Below are positions 6,462 through 14,720 of a stretch of DNA of 18,462 nt, piece after piece. Position 1 is the first letter of the stretch. The number at the start of each line of letters is the position of its first letter. The stretch is taken from assembly GCA_045595965.1 (NCBI GenBank), contig JAZOBN010000024.1, positions 1-18,462 of the forward strand, read 5' to 3'. A program made the translations under genes and the position numbers. Source of the stretch: CAAGNP01 sp045595965. GTDB lineage: Bacteria; Bacteroidota; Bacteroidia; Bacteroidales; UBA932. The notes beneath the pieces are model-generated. The model was given only the letters and a program-made list of their open reading frames with translations, was not told the DNA's origin and searched no databases.

Positions 6462-7529
6462 ATGAGTTATATTTTAGCAATAAATCCCGGTTCTACATCT
6501 ACAAAGATTTCCATCTTTGAAGAGAAGAAAGAGATCTTTACTAAAACTCTACGACACTCTTCTGAAGAGTTGGCTCCATACGCAACTGTAATTGACCAAT
6601 ATCAGTTCAGAAAGGATACTATTTCGGCTGCACTCAAAGAGAACAATATCAATCAGGATGAGATTGTCGCTATAGTCGGTCGTGGCGGACTTTTGAGACC
6701 TATCGCATCTGGTGTATATGAAGTGAATGAGGAGATGATCTCAGATTTGAGTTCGGGCAAATATGGCGAGCATGCAAGCAATCTTGGTGGTATCATTGCA
6801 AATGCAATGGCTAAGGAGATTGAAGGCTGCCGCGCATTCATTGCCGATCCAGTAGTGGTTGATGAACTCTGTGATGAGGCGAGAATAAGCGGGCACCCAC
6901 TGTTCCCAAGAAAATCGATTTTTCACGCTTTGAACCAGAAAGCTATTGCAAAACAATATGCTGCTGAAGTTGGCAAGAATTATAACGAGCTGAATCTGAT
7001 TGTTGTTCACATGGGTGGCGGTACATCTATCGGTGCCCATTCCAACGGTAAAGTGATTGACGTAAATGATGCACTCAATGGAGATGGTCCATTCAGCCCT
7101 GAACGCTCTGGAAGTCTTACAGCATTGGATGTGGCTAAAGTATGTTTCTCTGGAAAGTACAGCTATGATGATGTGAAGAAAATGATTAGCGGGAAAGGTG
7201 GTCTTGTTGCACATCTTGATACCAACTCCTTCTATGAGGTTGAGTTGAGAATGGCTAAAGGGGATGAGAAGGCAATAAAGATTACCGATGCATTCCTTTT
7301 CCAGGTGGCAAAATCAATTGGAGCAGAGGCTGCAGCTCTGTCAGGAAAAGTGGATGCTATCCTTTTGACAGGTGGCGTCGCTTACGGTAAAGAGATGATG
7401 CAACAGCTTTCAGATATGGTCAAGTTCATTGCACCTGTAAAAGTTTACCCTGGAGAGGATGAAATGGGGGCTTTGGCAATGAACGGATTGGCAGTATTAC
7501 AAGGTACAGAAGAAGTTAAAAAATATTAG
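6462..7529 (+). CDS. buk: Butyrate kinase
   Basis: A 355-residue member of the acetokinase superfamily, butyrate kinase type: butyryl-phosphate plus ADP gives butyrate and ATP. It has the N-terminal NPGSTSTK phosphate loop (residues 8-15), GRGGLLRPI, the motif ISGHPLFPRKSIFHALNQKA, VHMGGGTSIGAH, DALNGDGPFSPERSG and LTGGVAYGKEM. These separate it from acetate kinase, which has NCGSSSLK and FTGGIGEN instead. ATG at 6462 follows ptb by 8 bases, and the stop is 2 bases before the next start, so translation of the three genes is probably coupled. Branched-chain acyl-phosphates are a possible alternative substrate. Confidence 0.94.
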   Translation: MSYILAINPGSTSTKISIFEEKKEIFTKTLRHSSEELAPYATVIDQYQFRKDTISAALKENNINQDEIVAIVGRGGLLRPIASGVYEVNEEMISDLSSGKYGEHASNLGGIIANAMAKEIEGCRAFIADPVVVDELCDEARISGHPLFPRKSIFHALNQKAIAKQYAAEVGKNYNELNLIVVHMGGGTSIGAHSNGKVIDVNDALNGDGPFSPERSGSLTALDVAKVCFSGKYSYDDVKKMISGKGGLVAHLDTNSFYEVELRMAKGDEKAIKITDAFLFQVAKSIGAEAAALSGKVDAILLTGGVAYGKEMMQQLSDMVKFIAPVKVYPGEDEMGALAMNGLAVLQGTEEVKKY

Positions 7530-7531
7530 AA

Positions 7532-8905
7532 TTGAGCAAAGGAATACCTACTGAACTTGGTACTGAGAAGATAGGCACATTGTTGAGGAAATATGCAGTA
7601 CCGGCTATCATCGCGATGACAGCCTCCTCACTTTACAATATTGTTGACAGTATTTTTATCGGTCAGGGTGTCGGGCCTTATGCCATTTCGGGATTTGCGA
7701 TAACTTTTCCGTTCATGAATCTCGCGGCGGCATTCGGATCTTTGATAGGGGTAGGTGCTTCCACACTTTCATCTGTACTTTTAGGACAAAGAGACTACGA
7801 CAATGCCAAGAAAGTTCTTGGTAATGTCGTGGTCTTAAATTTAATAATAGGGGGTTTGTTCTCGCTATTCTCCCTGTTGTTTCTGGACTCCATACTATAT
7901 TTCTTTGGAGCAAGCGAGAATACATTGCCTTATGCCAAAGAGTATATGGTAATTATCCTGGCAGGAAATATTGTGACCCACATGTATTTGGGCCTAAATG
8001 CCCTGCTCAGGTCCTCCGGCCACCCCAAACAGGCTATGGCTGCAACCATGCTTACAGTGGCGCTGAACTGTATTCTGGATCCTATATTTATCTTTGTTTT
8101 TGATATGGGTATTGCAGGTGCAGCATGGGCTACCGTTCTGGCACAGGTGGTCGCTTTGATGTGGCTATTGAAGATTTTCTCCGACAAGAACGAACTTATC
8201 CATTTTCAAAAGGGGATTTTCAAACTTCAGAAAAAAATTGTTCTTGACTCTCTGGCGATCGGTCTGGCCCCATTTCTTATGAATTCTGTCTCTTGTTTTG
8301 TCGTTATCTTTATCAATAGACAACTTCTCAAATATGGGGGAGACCTCTCTGTTGGGGCTTATGGGATAGTGAACAGGTATGTATTCCTGTTTATGATGAT
8401 TGTGATGGGCTTTACCCAAGGGATGCAGCCTATCGCAGGATATAATTATGGCGCACGTCAATATGACAGGGTTGTGGATGTCCTTAAAAGGACTATAAAG
8501 TGGGCGATGCTCATTATGACAACAAGTTTCATTGTTGGTGAGTTGTTCCCACAGATGGTAGTTTCGGCATTTACTTCAGACCCGGATCTTATAGAAAAGG
8601 CTGCAAATGGTGTGAGAATCATTGTTCTCGCTTTCCCTGTAATAGGGATAAATCTGGTCACTTCGAACTTTTTTCAAAGTATAGGGAAACCTAAAAGGTC
8701 AATATTTCTCTCCCTTTCAAGACAACTGATATTCCTGACCCCTCTGCTCTATTTTCTACCCCTGTTTATGGGTGAGAAGGGGGTATGGTGGAGTTTTGCC
8801 ATATCTGATGTGATTTCGACAGTGGTAGCTTCGCTGCTGTTGTACCAATTTTTGAAAACATTCAACAATAAGAAAACAACTGATTATGGAGAAGAGACCG
8901 CTTAA
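7532..8905 (+). CDS. MATE family efflux transporter
   Basis: A 457-residue inner-membrane protein with about 12 predicted membrane segments in two homologous halves. It carries MATE signatures: ELGTEKIGTLLRKYAVPAI at the N-terminus, SLYNIVDSIFIGQGVG, a loop with SGHPKQAM, GFTQGMQPIAGYNYGA in the second half, and SNFFQSIGKPKRS. MATE pumps export cationic drugs or metabolites using Na+ or H+ gradients; the substrate is unknown. The start is TTG at 7532: it is the only start-type codon between an upstream in-frame stop (7517-7519) and the first membrane helix, and the resulting N-terminus matches the family. It begins 2 bases after buk and its end overlaps the next gene by 20 bases. Confidence 0.92.
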   Translation: MSKGIPTELGTEKIGTLLRKYAVPAIIAMTASSLYNIVDSIFIGQGVGPYAISGFAITFPFMNLAAAFGSLIGVGASTLSSVLLGQRDYDNAKKVLGNVVVLNLIIGGLFSLFSLLFLDSILYFFGASENTLPYAKEYMVIILAGNIVTHMYLGLNALLRSSGHPKQAMAATMLTVALNCILDPIFIFVFDMGIAGAAWATVLAQVVALMWLLKIFSDKNELIHFQKGIFKLQKKIVLDSLAIGLAPFLMNSVSCFVVIFINRQLLKYGGDLSVGAYGIVNRYVFLFMMIVMGFTQGMQPIAGYNYGARQYDRVVDVLKRTIKWAMLIMTTSFIVGELFPQMVVSAFTSDPDLIEKAANGVRIIVLAFPVIGINLVTSNFFQSIGKPKRSIFLSLSRQLIFLTPLLYFLPLFMGEKGVWWSFAISDVISTVVASLLLYQFLKTFNNKKTTDYGEETA

Positions 8906-9527
8906 ACATTTTTCTCTCTGTATCGGCAGGGAGTTGGGGAGTGGAGGCAAGGAGGTTGCTTCACTTTTAGCTAAGAGGCTGGATGCCTCTTTTTATGACA
9001 GAGAGTTGATTTATCACGCCTCTAAAGAGAGTGGCATAGCACCCGAATTGTTTGAAAAGGCAGATGAAAAGACCAGAATAAAAATTGCGGGTGGGTTCTT
9101 TGGCCTCGGGTACTCGATTCATGGCGCAGCATTCCCTCAGGGGGGATTTTTGTGCAATGAAGAGTTGTTCTCGATCCAGAGTCAGGTGATACGTCAGCTC
9201 GCTTCTCTCCATTCATCTGTATTTGTGGGGCGTTGCGCAGACTATATTCTCAGGGATTACCCAAATGTATTCTCTGTGTTCATTGCCGCAGATATGAAGG
9301 ACAGGATAGCAAGGGTGGCAGAAAAGTGCAATATGTCTGAAAAGGAGGCGGAGAGTTTTATCTTGCAAAACGAAAAGAGAAGATCTGAATACTACAACTA
9401 TTACACCTACAAGAAATGGGGTGCAGCTTCATCTTATAATATGTGTCTGAATACCTCTGTTGTCGGAATAGAGAAAACCGTAGATATAATTGAAGATGTA
9501 ATCAGAAATCTAATGGAAATAGAATAG
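8886..9527 (+). CDS. Cytidylate kinase-like protein
   Basis: A 213-residue protein of the cytidylate-kinase-like family, distinct from the housekeeping Cmk. A P-loop-like GRELGSGGKE at residues 14-23 takes the place of the usual GxxGxGK. Further markers are DRELIYHASKESGI, a central FVGRCADYILRD, and the C-terminal segment NYYTYKKWGAASSYNMCLNT typical of this group. The exact reaction of this family is not established to my knowledge; phosphorylation of a nucleotide or other small molecule is inferred. It overlaps the end of the MATE gene by 20 bases, so the pair is likely translationally coupled, and I recall similar MATE/kinase-like neighbours in other Bacteroidota. The next gene starts 2 bases after its stop. 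Confidence 0.88.
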   Translation: MEKRPLKHFSLCIGRELGSGGKEVASLLAKRLDASFYDRELIYHASKESGIAPELFEKADEKTRIKIAGGFFGLGYSIHGAAFPQGGFLCNEELFSIQSQVIRQLASLHSSVFVGRCADYILRDYPNVFSVFIAADMKDRIARVAEKCNMSEKEAESFILQNEKRRSEYYNYYTYKKWGAASSYNMCLNTSVVGIEKTVDIIEDVIRNLMEIE

Positions 9528-9529
9528 AT

Positions 9530-10714
9530 ATGAAAAACTTTAGAAATTTATTTTTATTGTCGATAGCTTTGCTTGTCGCATCTTGCTCATCTAATACTCC
9601 CAAAGTGGATAATGTAATCTATCTTATAGGTGATGGAATGGGAATGGGTGCAGTTTCAACCCTTATTCTGTCTAATGCTGAAAAGACAGGGTTTGAGAGG
9701 GCTACAGTGGTAGGACTTCAGGAGACATGTTCTGCAAATAACTATGTTACAGATTCTCCGGCAGGGGGTACAGCGCTTGCTACCGGTACAAGGACCAACA
9801 ATGGCTGGCTTGGGATAGATCCTGAGGAAAACCAACTTGAAAGTGTCCTGAAGAAGGCTCAGAAATTGGGGAAACATACCGGTATTGTCGTAAATACAAC
9901 CTTGACTGAGGCTACTCCGGCAGCATTTTATGCAGGTGTCAAAAGCCGTTCCCAAGGTTATGATATTGCGAAACAGTTTGTTGAGAGTGGTGTCGATGTT
10001 GCTATCGGTGCCGGGCTGAGTGTATTTGTTAACAGGCCCGACTCTGTTGATTTGACCGCAGTCCTTATAGATAAGGGGTACAATGTTTATCTCGATTGGA
10101 GAAGTGTTCTGGAGACAGAATCTGAAAAATTTGTAGGTATCCTCCCAATGGGTGATGTGCATAGAAGAAACAAACCCACTACAGCTACCGCAAGTGCTGC
10201 AGAGGGGGCAGAAGTCTGCCTTGCAGCAAAATTGGCAGCAGCAGAAAATGAGGGGACAAGTTCTAATGAAGACTATTTGACTGAACCAGACAAATATCTG
10301 ACAAAGGCTACTGCAAAGGCACTCAAACTTCTCTCTTCCAAGAAAGGTAAGGGATATTTCCTGATGATTGAGAGCGCAATTATTGATGGTTACGGCCACA
10401 ATAACGATTCTGACGGAATGATTGAGGAGATGAATGAGTTCAATGAGACTTTGAATATGCTTGTTGACTATGTCTATACCCATCCTCGTACACTTCTTGT
10501 AGTGACTGCCGATCACGAAACAGGTGGTACAAGTATCGGTTATAACAGTTATCCTGTAGGTGGAACCTCCCCTGTAAAACTCACCTTCAGTACAAAGGGT
10601 CATACCGGAACACTTGTCCCTGTAGTTGCCTATGGTGAAGGGGCAGAGGAATTTGCCGGTTTTATGAAGAACACAGATATTCCCAAGAAGATTGAAAAGT
10701 TGATGAACCGTTAA
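9530..10714 (+). CDS. Alkaline phosphatase, lipoprotein
   Basis: A 394-residue PhoA-superfamily alkaline phosphatase that releases phosphate from phosphomonoesters. The N-terminus is a lipoprotein signal with lipobox VASC (Cys19), so it is lipid-anchored in the envelope; the residues after Cys (SSNTPK) show no acidic surface-export signal, suggesting a periplasm-facing protein (inference). Catalytic elements: metal ligand D35 in IGDGMG, nucleophile S76 in TDSPAGGTALATG, then MIESAIIDGYGHNND, TADHETGG (D328, H329) and H358 in KGHTG. Pro follows the nucleophilic Ser where E. coli PhoA has Ala. It lies within the acid-kinase/ABC importer run, 2 bases after the kinase-like gene and 6 before the binding protein. 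No Pho-box could be assigned. Confidence 0.93.
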   Translation: MKNFRNLFLLSIALLVASCSSNTPKVDNVIYLIGDGMGMGAVSTLILSNAEKTGFERATVVGLQETCSANNYVTDSPAGGTALATGTRTNNGWLGIDPEENQLESVLKKAQKLGKHTGIVVNTTLTEATPAAFYAGVKSRSQGYDIAKQFVESGVDVAIGAGLSVFVNRPDSVDLTAVLIDKGYNVYLDWRSVLETESEKFVGILPMGDVHRRNKPTTATASAAEGAEVCLAAKLAAAENEGTSSNEDYLTEPDKYLTKATAKALKLLSSKKGKGYFLMIESAIIDGYGHNNDSDGMIEEMNEFNETLNMLVDYVYTHPRTLLVVTADHETGGTSIGYNSYPVGGTSPVKLTFSTKGHTGTLVPVVAYGEGAEEFAGFMKNTDIPKKIEKLMNR

Positions 10715-10720
10715 TTTTTA

Positions 10721-11863
10721 ATGCGACTCTTTAAGTATACACTCCTAATCTCCCTTATCTCTGTCGGTCTCATCTCTTGTCATACAAAAGGAACAGGGAT
10801 TGACAATTTTAATAAGGAGGTCTATTCACCAGACTATGCTTCGGGATTTCAGATTCTCGGGGTTGAGGGTGGAGAGAGTACTCTGTTGAGGGTTAAGAAC
10901 CCTTGGCAGGGGGCTGAGGAGCTTGTGTCAGATCTCCTTATACTCAGGGATGGGGAGAAAATCCCTTCAGGGTTTGCAGGACAGGTCATTGAAGGTGCAG
11001 CTGAAAGGGTCGTTTGTATGTCCTCTACCTATGTTGCAATGATGGATGCGTTGGGTGAGGTCAAACGTGTCGTCGGGGTTTCTGGACTCCATTTCGTGGC
11101 AAATCAGTATGTGTCTGAAAATACAGACCTTATAGGTGATGTAGGATATGATGGGAATATAAATTATGAACTCCTTGTCTCATTGGATCCAGATCTGGTG
11201 ATGATATACGGTGTCAATGGATCATCAGCCATGGTGAAGAAATTGACCGAACTCGGTATTCCGTATGTCTATATCGGAGAGTATCTGGAGGAGTCCCCAT
11301 TAGGGAAATCGGAATGGATGGTAGCCATAGGGGAGATTCTTGGACTACGGGATAAAGCGGTGGAGGTATTCGGGGAAATTCCCAGAAGATATGGAGAGAT
11401 AAAGAGAGTGATCGGAAGTCAAATTGAGAAGAGGGTGAAGGTGATGATAAATACCCCATATCTTGATACCTGGTATATGGCTTCCACCTCCAGCTATGTC
11501 GCAAGATTGATAAAAGATGCCGGCGGTGAGTACATATATAGAGACAACAATTCAAACAAGTCTTTGCCAATAGATATCGAGCAGGCAGCGGTGTTGGCTT
11601 CAGAGGCAGATGTCTGGATCAATGTGGATGGAATAAATTCTATAGAGGAGCTTTCAAGCCGTTTCCCAAAATTTGCAGATATCCCTTGTGTTCTCTCCGG
11701 TCAGGTGTATAAAAACGACAGACGGACTACCATTGGCGGGGGAAATGATTTTTGGGAATCTGGGGTAGTCTATCCCGATAAAGTTCTGGCAGATTTGGTT
11801 AAGGTGTTTTATCCGCATCTGGCTCATGATTATGAGTTTACTTATTATAGGAAACTTGATTAA
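10721..11863 (+). CDS. ABC importer substrate-binding lipoprotein (iron chelate/cobalamin type)
   Basis: A 380-residue binding protein of the BtuF/FecB/FhuD family. The signal ends with lipobox LISC (Cys20), giving a lipid-anchored periplasmic protein. A Bacteroidota-type N-terminal extension (residues about 30-85, including LLRVKNPWQGAEEL) precedes the binding fold, which starts at AERVVCMSSTYVAMMDALG and shows VVGVSG, the NYELLVSLDPDLVMIYG strand and a C-terminal lobe with WINVDG. The next two genes are the cognate permease and ATPase, 6 and then 9 bases apart, so the importer is complete. The substrate could be an iron-siderophore, haem or a corrinoid; there is no TonB receptor or cobalamin riboswitch in the window to decide. 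Confidence 0.9.
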   Translation: MRLFKYTLLISLISVGLISCHTKGTGIDNFNKEVYSPDYASGFQILGVEGGESTLLRVKNPWQGAEELVSDLLILRDGEKIPSGFAGQVIEGAAERVVCMSSTYVAMMDALGEVKRVVGVSGLHFVANQYVSENTDLIGDVGYDGNINYELLVSLDPDLVMIYGVNGSSAMVKKLTELGIPYVYIGEYLEESPLGKSEWMVAIGEILGLRDKAVEVFGEIPRRYGEIKRVIGSQIEKRVKVMINTPYLDTWYMASTSSYVARLIKDAGGEYIYRDNNSNKSLPIDIEQAAVLASEADVWINVDGINSIEELSSRFPKFADIPCVLSGQVYKNDRRTTIGGGNDFWESGVVYPDKVLADLVKVFYPHLAHDYEFTYYRKLD

Positions 11864-11869
11864 AAACTA

Positions 11870-12865
11870 ATGAAACAACGTAAGACGATATTATTTGTTA
11901 TACTTTCACTATTGGTCGCAGTCTTGTTCTTTCTTGACCTGACTACAGGAAGTGTCCATATCTCCATTAGGGAAATATGGGGTGCGTTGTTTGGTGAAGG
12001 GGGTGATCCCACTACAATAAAAATAGTCAGGGATATACGTCTGACAAAGGCGATTGTGGCCGTTGCGGCAGGTCTCTCGCTCTCTGTAAGTGGCCTTTTG
12101 ATGCAGACACTTTTCAGAAATCCATTGGCAGGGCCTTATGTTCTGGGTATAAGTTCCGGTGCAAGCCTTGGAGTGGCTATCTTCATTCTTGGGGCACCTC
12201 TCCTGGGAATAGTCTCTTCATCTGCATTTTCAGCTTTAGGGATAGCGGGGGCGGCGTGGCTTGGTTCTGCTTTGATCCTCGTTTTCCTCGCATCTGTCAT
12301 CAGAAGGATCAAAGATATAATGGTAATTCTTATCCTTGGTATGATGTTCTCCTCAGGGGTGAGTGCAGTTGTTCAGATTCTTCAGTATTTGAGCAACGAG
12401 GAGGCCCTAAAGTCATTTGTTATCTGGACAATGGGCTCTTTGGGAGATGTGACTGCAAATGAATTGTGGTTGCTGGTTCCAGCTGTGATTGCCGGTCTTC
12501 TTCTGGCTGTTGCACTCCTCAAACCGTTGAATCTTCTCCTGCTTGGGGAGAATTATGCTGTTACCATGGGGCTGAATGTCCGCCGTTCGAGGTATCTTAT
12601 TTTCTTGTCGACCACATTGCTTGCAGGGACAGTTACCGCCTTTTGCGGCCCGATAAGTTTTATCGGACTTGCGGTTCCACATGTTGCCAGGGCACTTTTT
12701 AAGGATGCCGACCATAGAGTGCTTATGCCTGGAGTTGCATTGACCGGGGCTGCTGTGTTGCTCTTCTGTGATTTGATCTCCAAGTGGATGACTTTGCCAA
12801 TCAATACTATAACAGCTTTGATGGGGATACCGGTTGTCATATGGGTGGTGCTTCGTAATAAATAG
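11870..12865 (+). CDS. ABC importer permease, FecCD/BtuC family
   Basis: A 331-residue polytopic inner-membrane permease of the FecCD family, the channel for iron-chelate or vitamin B12 type ABC importers. Signatures seen: VRDIRLTKAIVAVAAGLSLSVSG near the N-terminus, MQTLFRNPLAGPYVLGISSGASLG, WTMGSLGD in the middle, and TVTAFCGPISFIGLAVPHVAR ahead of the C-terminal segment DLISKW. The ExxxGLxxPHxxR-like loop is the expected contact with the ATPase. About ten membrane helices are expected. It follows the binding protein by 6 bases and precedes the ATPase by 9, so the stoichiometry is probably one binding protein to two permeases and two ATPases (family knowledge). Confidence 0.95.
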   Translation: MKQRKTILFVILSLLVAVLFFLDLTTGSVHISIREIWGALFGEGGDPTTIKIVRDIRLTKAIVAVAAGLSLSVSGLLMQTLFRNPLAGPYVLGISSGASLGVAIFILGAPLLGIVSSSAFSALGIAGAAWLGSALILVFLASVIRRIKDIMVILILGMMFSSGVSAVVQILQYLSNEEALKSFVIWTMGSLGDVTANELWLLVPAVIAGLLLAVALLKPLNLLLLGENYAVTMGLNVRRSRYLIFLSTTLLAGTVTAFCGPISFIGLAVPHVARALFKDADHRVLMPGVALTGAAVLLFCDLISKWMTLPINTITALMGIPVVIWVVLRNK

Positions 12866-12874
12866 AGAGACAGT

Positions 12875-13630
12875 ATGATTGAGCTGAAGAATATTTCAAT
12901 AGGTTACGGTAAACGGATTTTGCTTGAAAATGTATCAACAAAATTTGAAGGGGGGGCCATTACCGCCCTTGTGGGGAGAAACGGGACCGGAAAATCTACG
13001 TTGATGAGGGCAATTACAGGACTGGGAAATGTTTTAGGTGGGGAAATACTCCTCGGAGGGAGAGAGTTAAGAAGTTTGGATACATTGGAGATGGCAACCA
13101 CTGTCGCTTTTGTCAATACTGAAAAGATAAGGGTGGCCAACCTCTCTTGCAGGGACGTTGTCGCATTGGGGAGAGCTCCACACACAAATTGGATAGGTAA
13201 ATTGAGAGAGGAGGATGAAGCGGTTATAACAAGATCGCTGGAACTTGTCGGGATGTCTGAGTACAGGGAGAGAACTTTGGACAGGATGTCTGACGGAGAG
13301 TGCCAGAGGATTATGATAGCGAGGGCTTTGGCACAGGAGACCCCTGTAATAATCCTTGACGAACCTACCTCTTTCCTCGATATGCCCAACAGATATGAAC
13401 TTTGCTCTCTGTTGGCAGACCTGGCTCATAAAGAGGGTAAATGTATCCTTTTCTCCACTCATGAACTTGATATAGCAATATCTCTGTGCGATTCAATTGC
13501 ACTGATAGATACCCCAACTCTACACCACCTGAGTACATCTGAGATGATTCACAGCGGTCATATCGAGCGTCTGTTCAGCAGTTCTAAAGTCTATTTTGAT
13601 CCCGTGGATGGTGCTGTAAAAAGCAAATAG
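12875..13630 (+). CDS. ABC importer ATPase, FecE/BtuD family
   Basis: A 251-residue cytoplasmic nucleotide-binding subunit. Walker A is GRNGTGKST (34-42), the signature is MSDGECQR (138-145, a variant of LSGGQ), Walker B ends in LDEP (161-164) with the D-loop SFLD, and the H-loop is STHE with H196. At the Q-loop position the sequence is FVNTEK (79-84), with no Gln; similar TE-containing loops are known to me from Bacteroidota members. This last gene of the plus-strand run ends 9 bases before the convergent glycosyltransferase stop. It should power the adjacent permease for uptake of an iron chelate or corrinoid. Confidence 0.95.
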   Translation: MIELKNISIGYGKRILLENVSTKFEGGAITALVGRNGTGKSTLMRAITGLGNVLGGEILLGGRELRSLDTLEMATTVAFVNTEKIRVANLSCRDVVALGRAPHTNWIGKLREEDEAVITRSLELVGMSEYRERTLDRMSDGECQRIMIARALAQETPVIILDEPTSFLDMPNRYELCSLLADLAHKEGKCILFSTHELDIAISLCDSIALIDTPTLHHLSTSEMIHSGHIERLFSSSKVYFDPVDGAVKSK

Positions 13631-13645
13631 ATATCTTTCCTATTT
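13625..13645. terminator. Weak bidirectional hairpin between convergent genes
   Basis: AAATAG at 13625-13630 and CTATTT at 13640-13645 form a 6-base-pair stem with a 9-base loop, spanning the two stop codons of the convergent ATPase and glycosyltransferase genes. It is AT-rich and short, so it may not terminate efficiently. Confidence 0.25.
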
Positions 13646-14650
13646 ATAGAAATTCTTTACGAAAGCAGCATAGTTGTGCCGGTGCATGATGGAGATATTC
13701 CACCAGCCAATAATGAGTCCGCTCCCATATCCCCACAATTGGGTGAATGATGCAATCATAGCAAGTATTGATACCCTCAATGAGCGGGTCCTGATGGCTG
13801 CATCTGTCAATAGAACCAATGCCACCAAACCTATAGGGGCAAGAGCCCAGGGACAAAAGAATCCCCCAGCCACCAATACGATGCACCCCAATACAAATGC
13901 AGAGGGGAGGAGATGGACAATCTTCAATGAATCCGGGTGTCTGCGAGTAAGGTGGATACGGGCAATTCCGGAGTTGAATACCTGTTTGAAGAAGGTCCTG
14001 AGGGTGTTGCGACGTTTGTGATAAACCCAGTTTTCGGTGAACAATCTGCTCTCATATCCCCCCTCTTTTACTTTGTAACTGAAGTCGACATCCTCGCCGA
14101 ATCTCATATTGGAGAACCCTCCTATCTCTTTGAAAACACCCCTTTTTATCCCCATATTGAATGTGCGTGGGTAAAATTTATCGGCACTTTTCTTGTTGCC
14201 GCGTATCCCTCCGGTAGTGAGGATAGATGTCATTGAGTAATCTATTGCCTTTTGCAGTGGAGTAAATGATGGGTGTGACCTGTCTGCACCGCCGAATAAC
14301 TGGATATCATGCTTGTCAAGTTCCAGAAGTGCTGTTGATATGTAATGCTCGGGGATGATGCAGTCTGAATCGAAGAATATCAACCACTCACCACAAGCCC
14401 TCTCCCCTCCGAAGTTGCGTGCTGCTGCCGGACCACCATTCTCTTTGAAGTAATAGGAGATTGTGAGACGGTCAGAATAATCTTCTACCACCTTGTCACA
14501 CCTCTCCTGAGATCCATCCTCTATAATCAAAACTTCGAAATCCATGGAGCTCTGGTGAGTCAGACTCTCAAGAAGCTCCTCTACCTCCTGCGGCCTGTTA
14601 TAGACAGGGATGATAATGGAGAAGAATGGATGTGAAGTGGTATTGTTCAT
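13640..14650 (-). CDS. Family 2 glycosyltransferase with C-terminal membrane segments
   Basis: A 336-residue GT-A glycosyltransferase of family GT2. The N-terminal catalytic domain shows SIIIPVYNRPQEV (11-23), a second acidic pair in IIEDGS (D45), NGGPAAARN (71-79), and the metal-binding DSD at 94-96 followed by a later FGEDVDFSYKVKEGG that fits the catalytic base region. After about residue 245 there are hydrophobic stretches (FVLGCIVLVAGGFF, then LVALVLLTDAA), so the enzyme is probably anchored at the inner membrane. The acceptor and sugar are unknown; there are no other polysaccharide genes in the window. It is convergent with the ABC importer and divergent from the YjbR-like gene, with its own promoter. 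Confidence 0.92.
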   Translation of the reverse strand: MNNTTSHPFFSIIIPVYNRPQEVEELLESLTHQSSMDFEVLIIEDGSQERCDKVVEDYSDRLTISYYFKENGGPAAARNFGGERACGEWLIFFDSDCIIPEHYISTALLELDKHDIQLFGGADRSHPSFTPLQKAIDYSMTSILTTGGIRGNKKSADKFYPRTFNMGIKRGVFKEIGGFSNMRFGEDVDFSYKVKEGGYESRLFTENWVYHKRRNTLRTFFKQVFNSGIARIHLTRRHPDSLKIVHLLPSAFVLGCIVLVAGGFFCPWALAPIGLVALVLLTDAAIRTRSLRVSILAMIASFTQLWGYGSGLIIGWWNISIMHRHNYAAFVKNFYK

Positions 14651-14669
14651 TTTTCTGATTTTGGAGTTA

Positions 14670-14700
14670 CAAATTTATCAAATGTTGCTCTTTGTTCCAA
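14670..14700 (-). promoter_or_regulatory. Candidate promoter of the glycosyltransferase
   Basis: On the minus strand, TAAATTTG (14670-14677) matches the -7 consensus TAnnTTTG and TTGG (14697-14700) lies 19 bases upstream as a -33-like element. The predicted leader is about 10-15 bases. Confidence 0.5.
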
Positions 14701-14716
14701 GGATATGCTAATTTTG
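14684..14716 (+). promoter_or_regulatory. Candidate promoter of the YjbR-like gene
   Basis: TAATTTTG at 14709-14716 matches TAnnTTTG, with GTTG at 14684-14687 as a weak -33, 21 bases upstream. It ends only 4 bases before the ATG, so the transcript would be nearly leaderless. It overlaps the divergent glycosyltransferase promoter. Confidence 0.35.
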
Positions 14717-14720
14717 TATC

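Noticed and set aside
6741..7214. 157-residue minus-strand frame antisense to butyrate kinase
   Set aside because: It lies entirely within buk, has no family resemblance and is explained as a shadow of the real gene.
9656..10603. 315-residue minus-strand frame antisense to alkaline phosphatase
   Set aside because: It is fully inside a well-supported gene, has Cys- and His-rich low-plausibility composition and no recognisable domain; long antisense frames are expected by chance opposite some codon usages.
10600..10720. Cobalamin riboswitch or other leader ahead of the ABC importer
   Set aside because: Only 6 bases separate the binding-protein gene from the alkaline phosphatase gene, and no riboswitch-like structure is seen upstream of ackA either.
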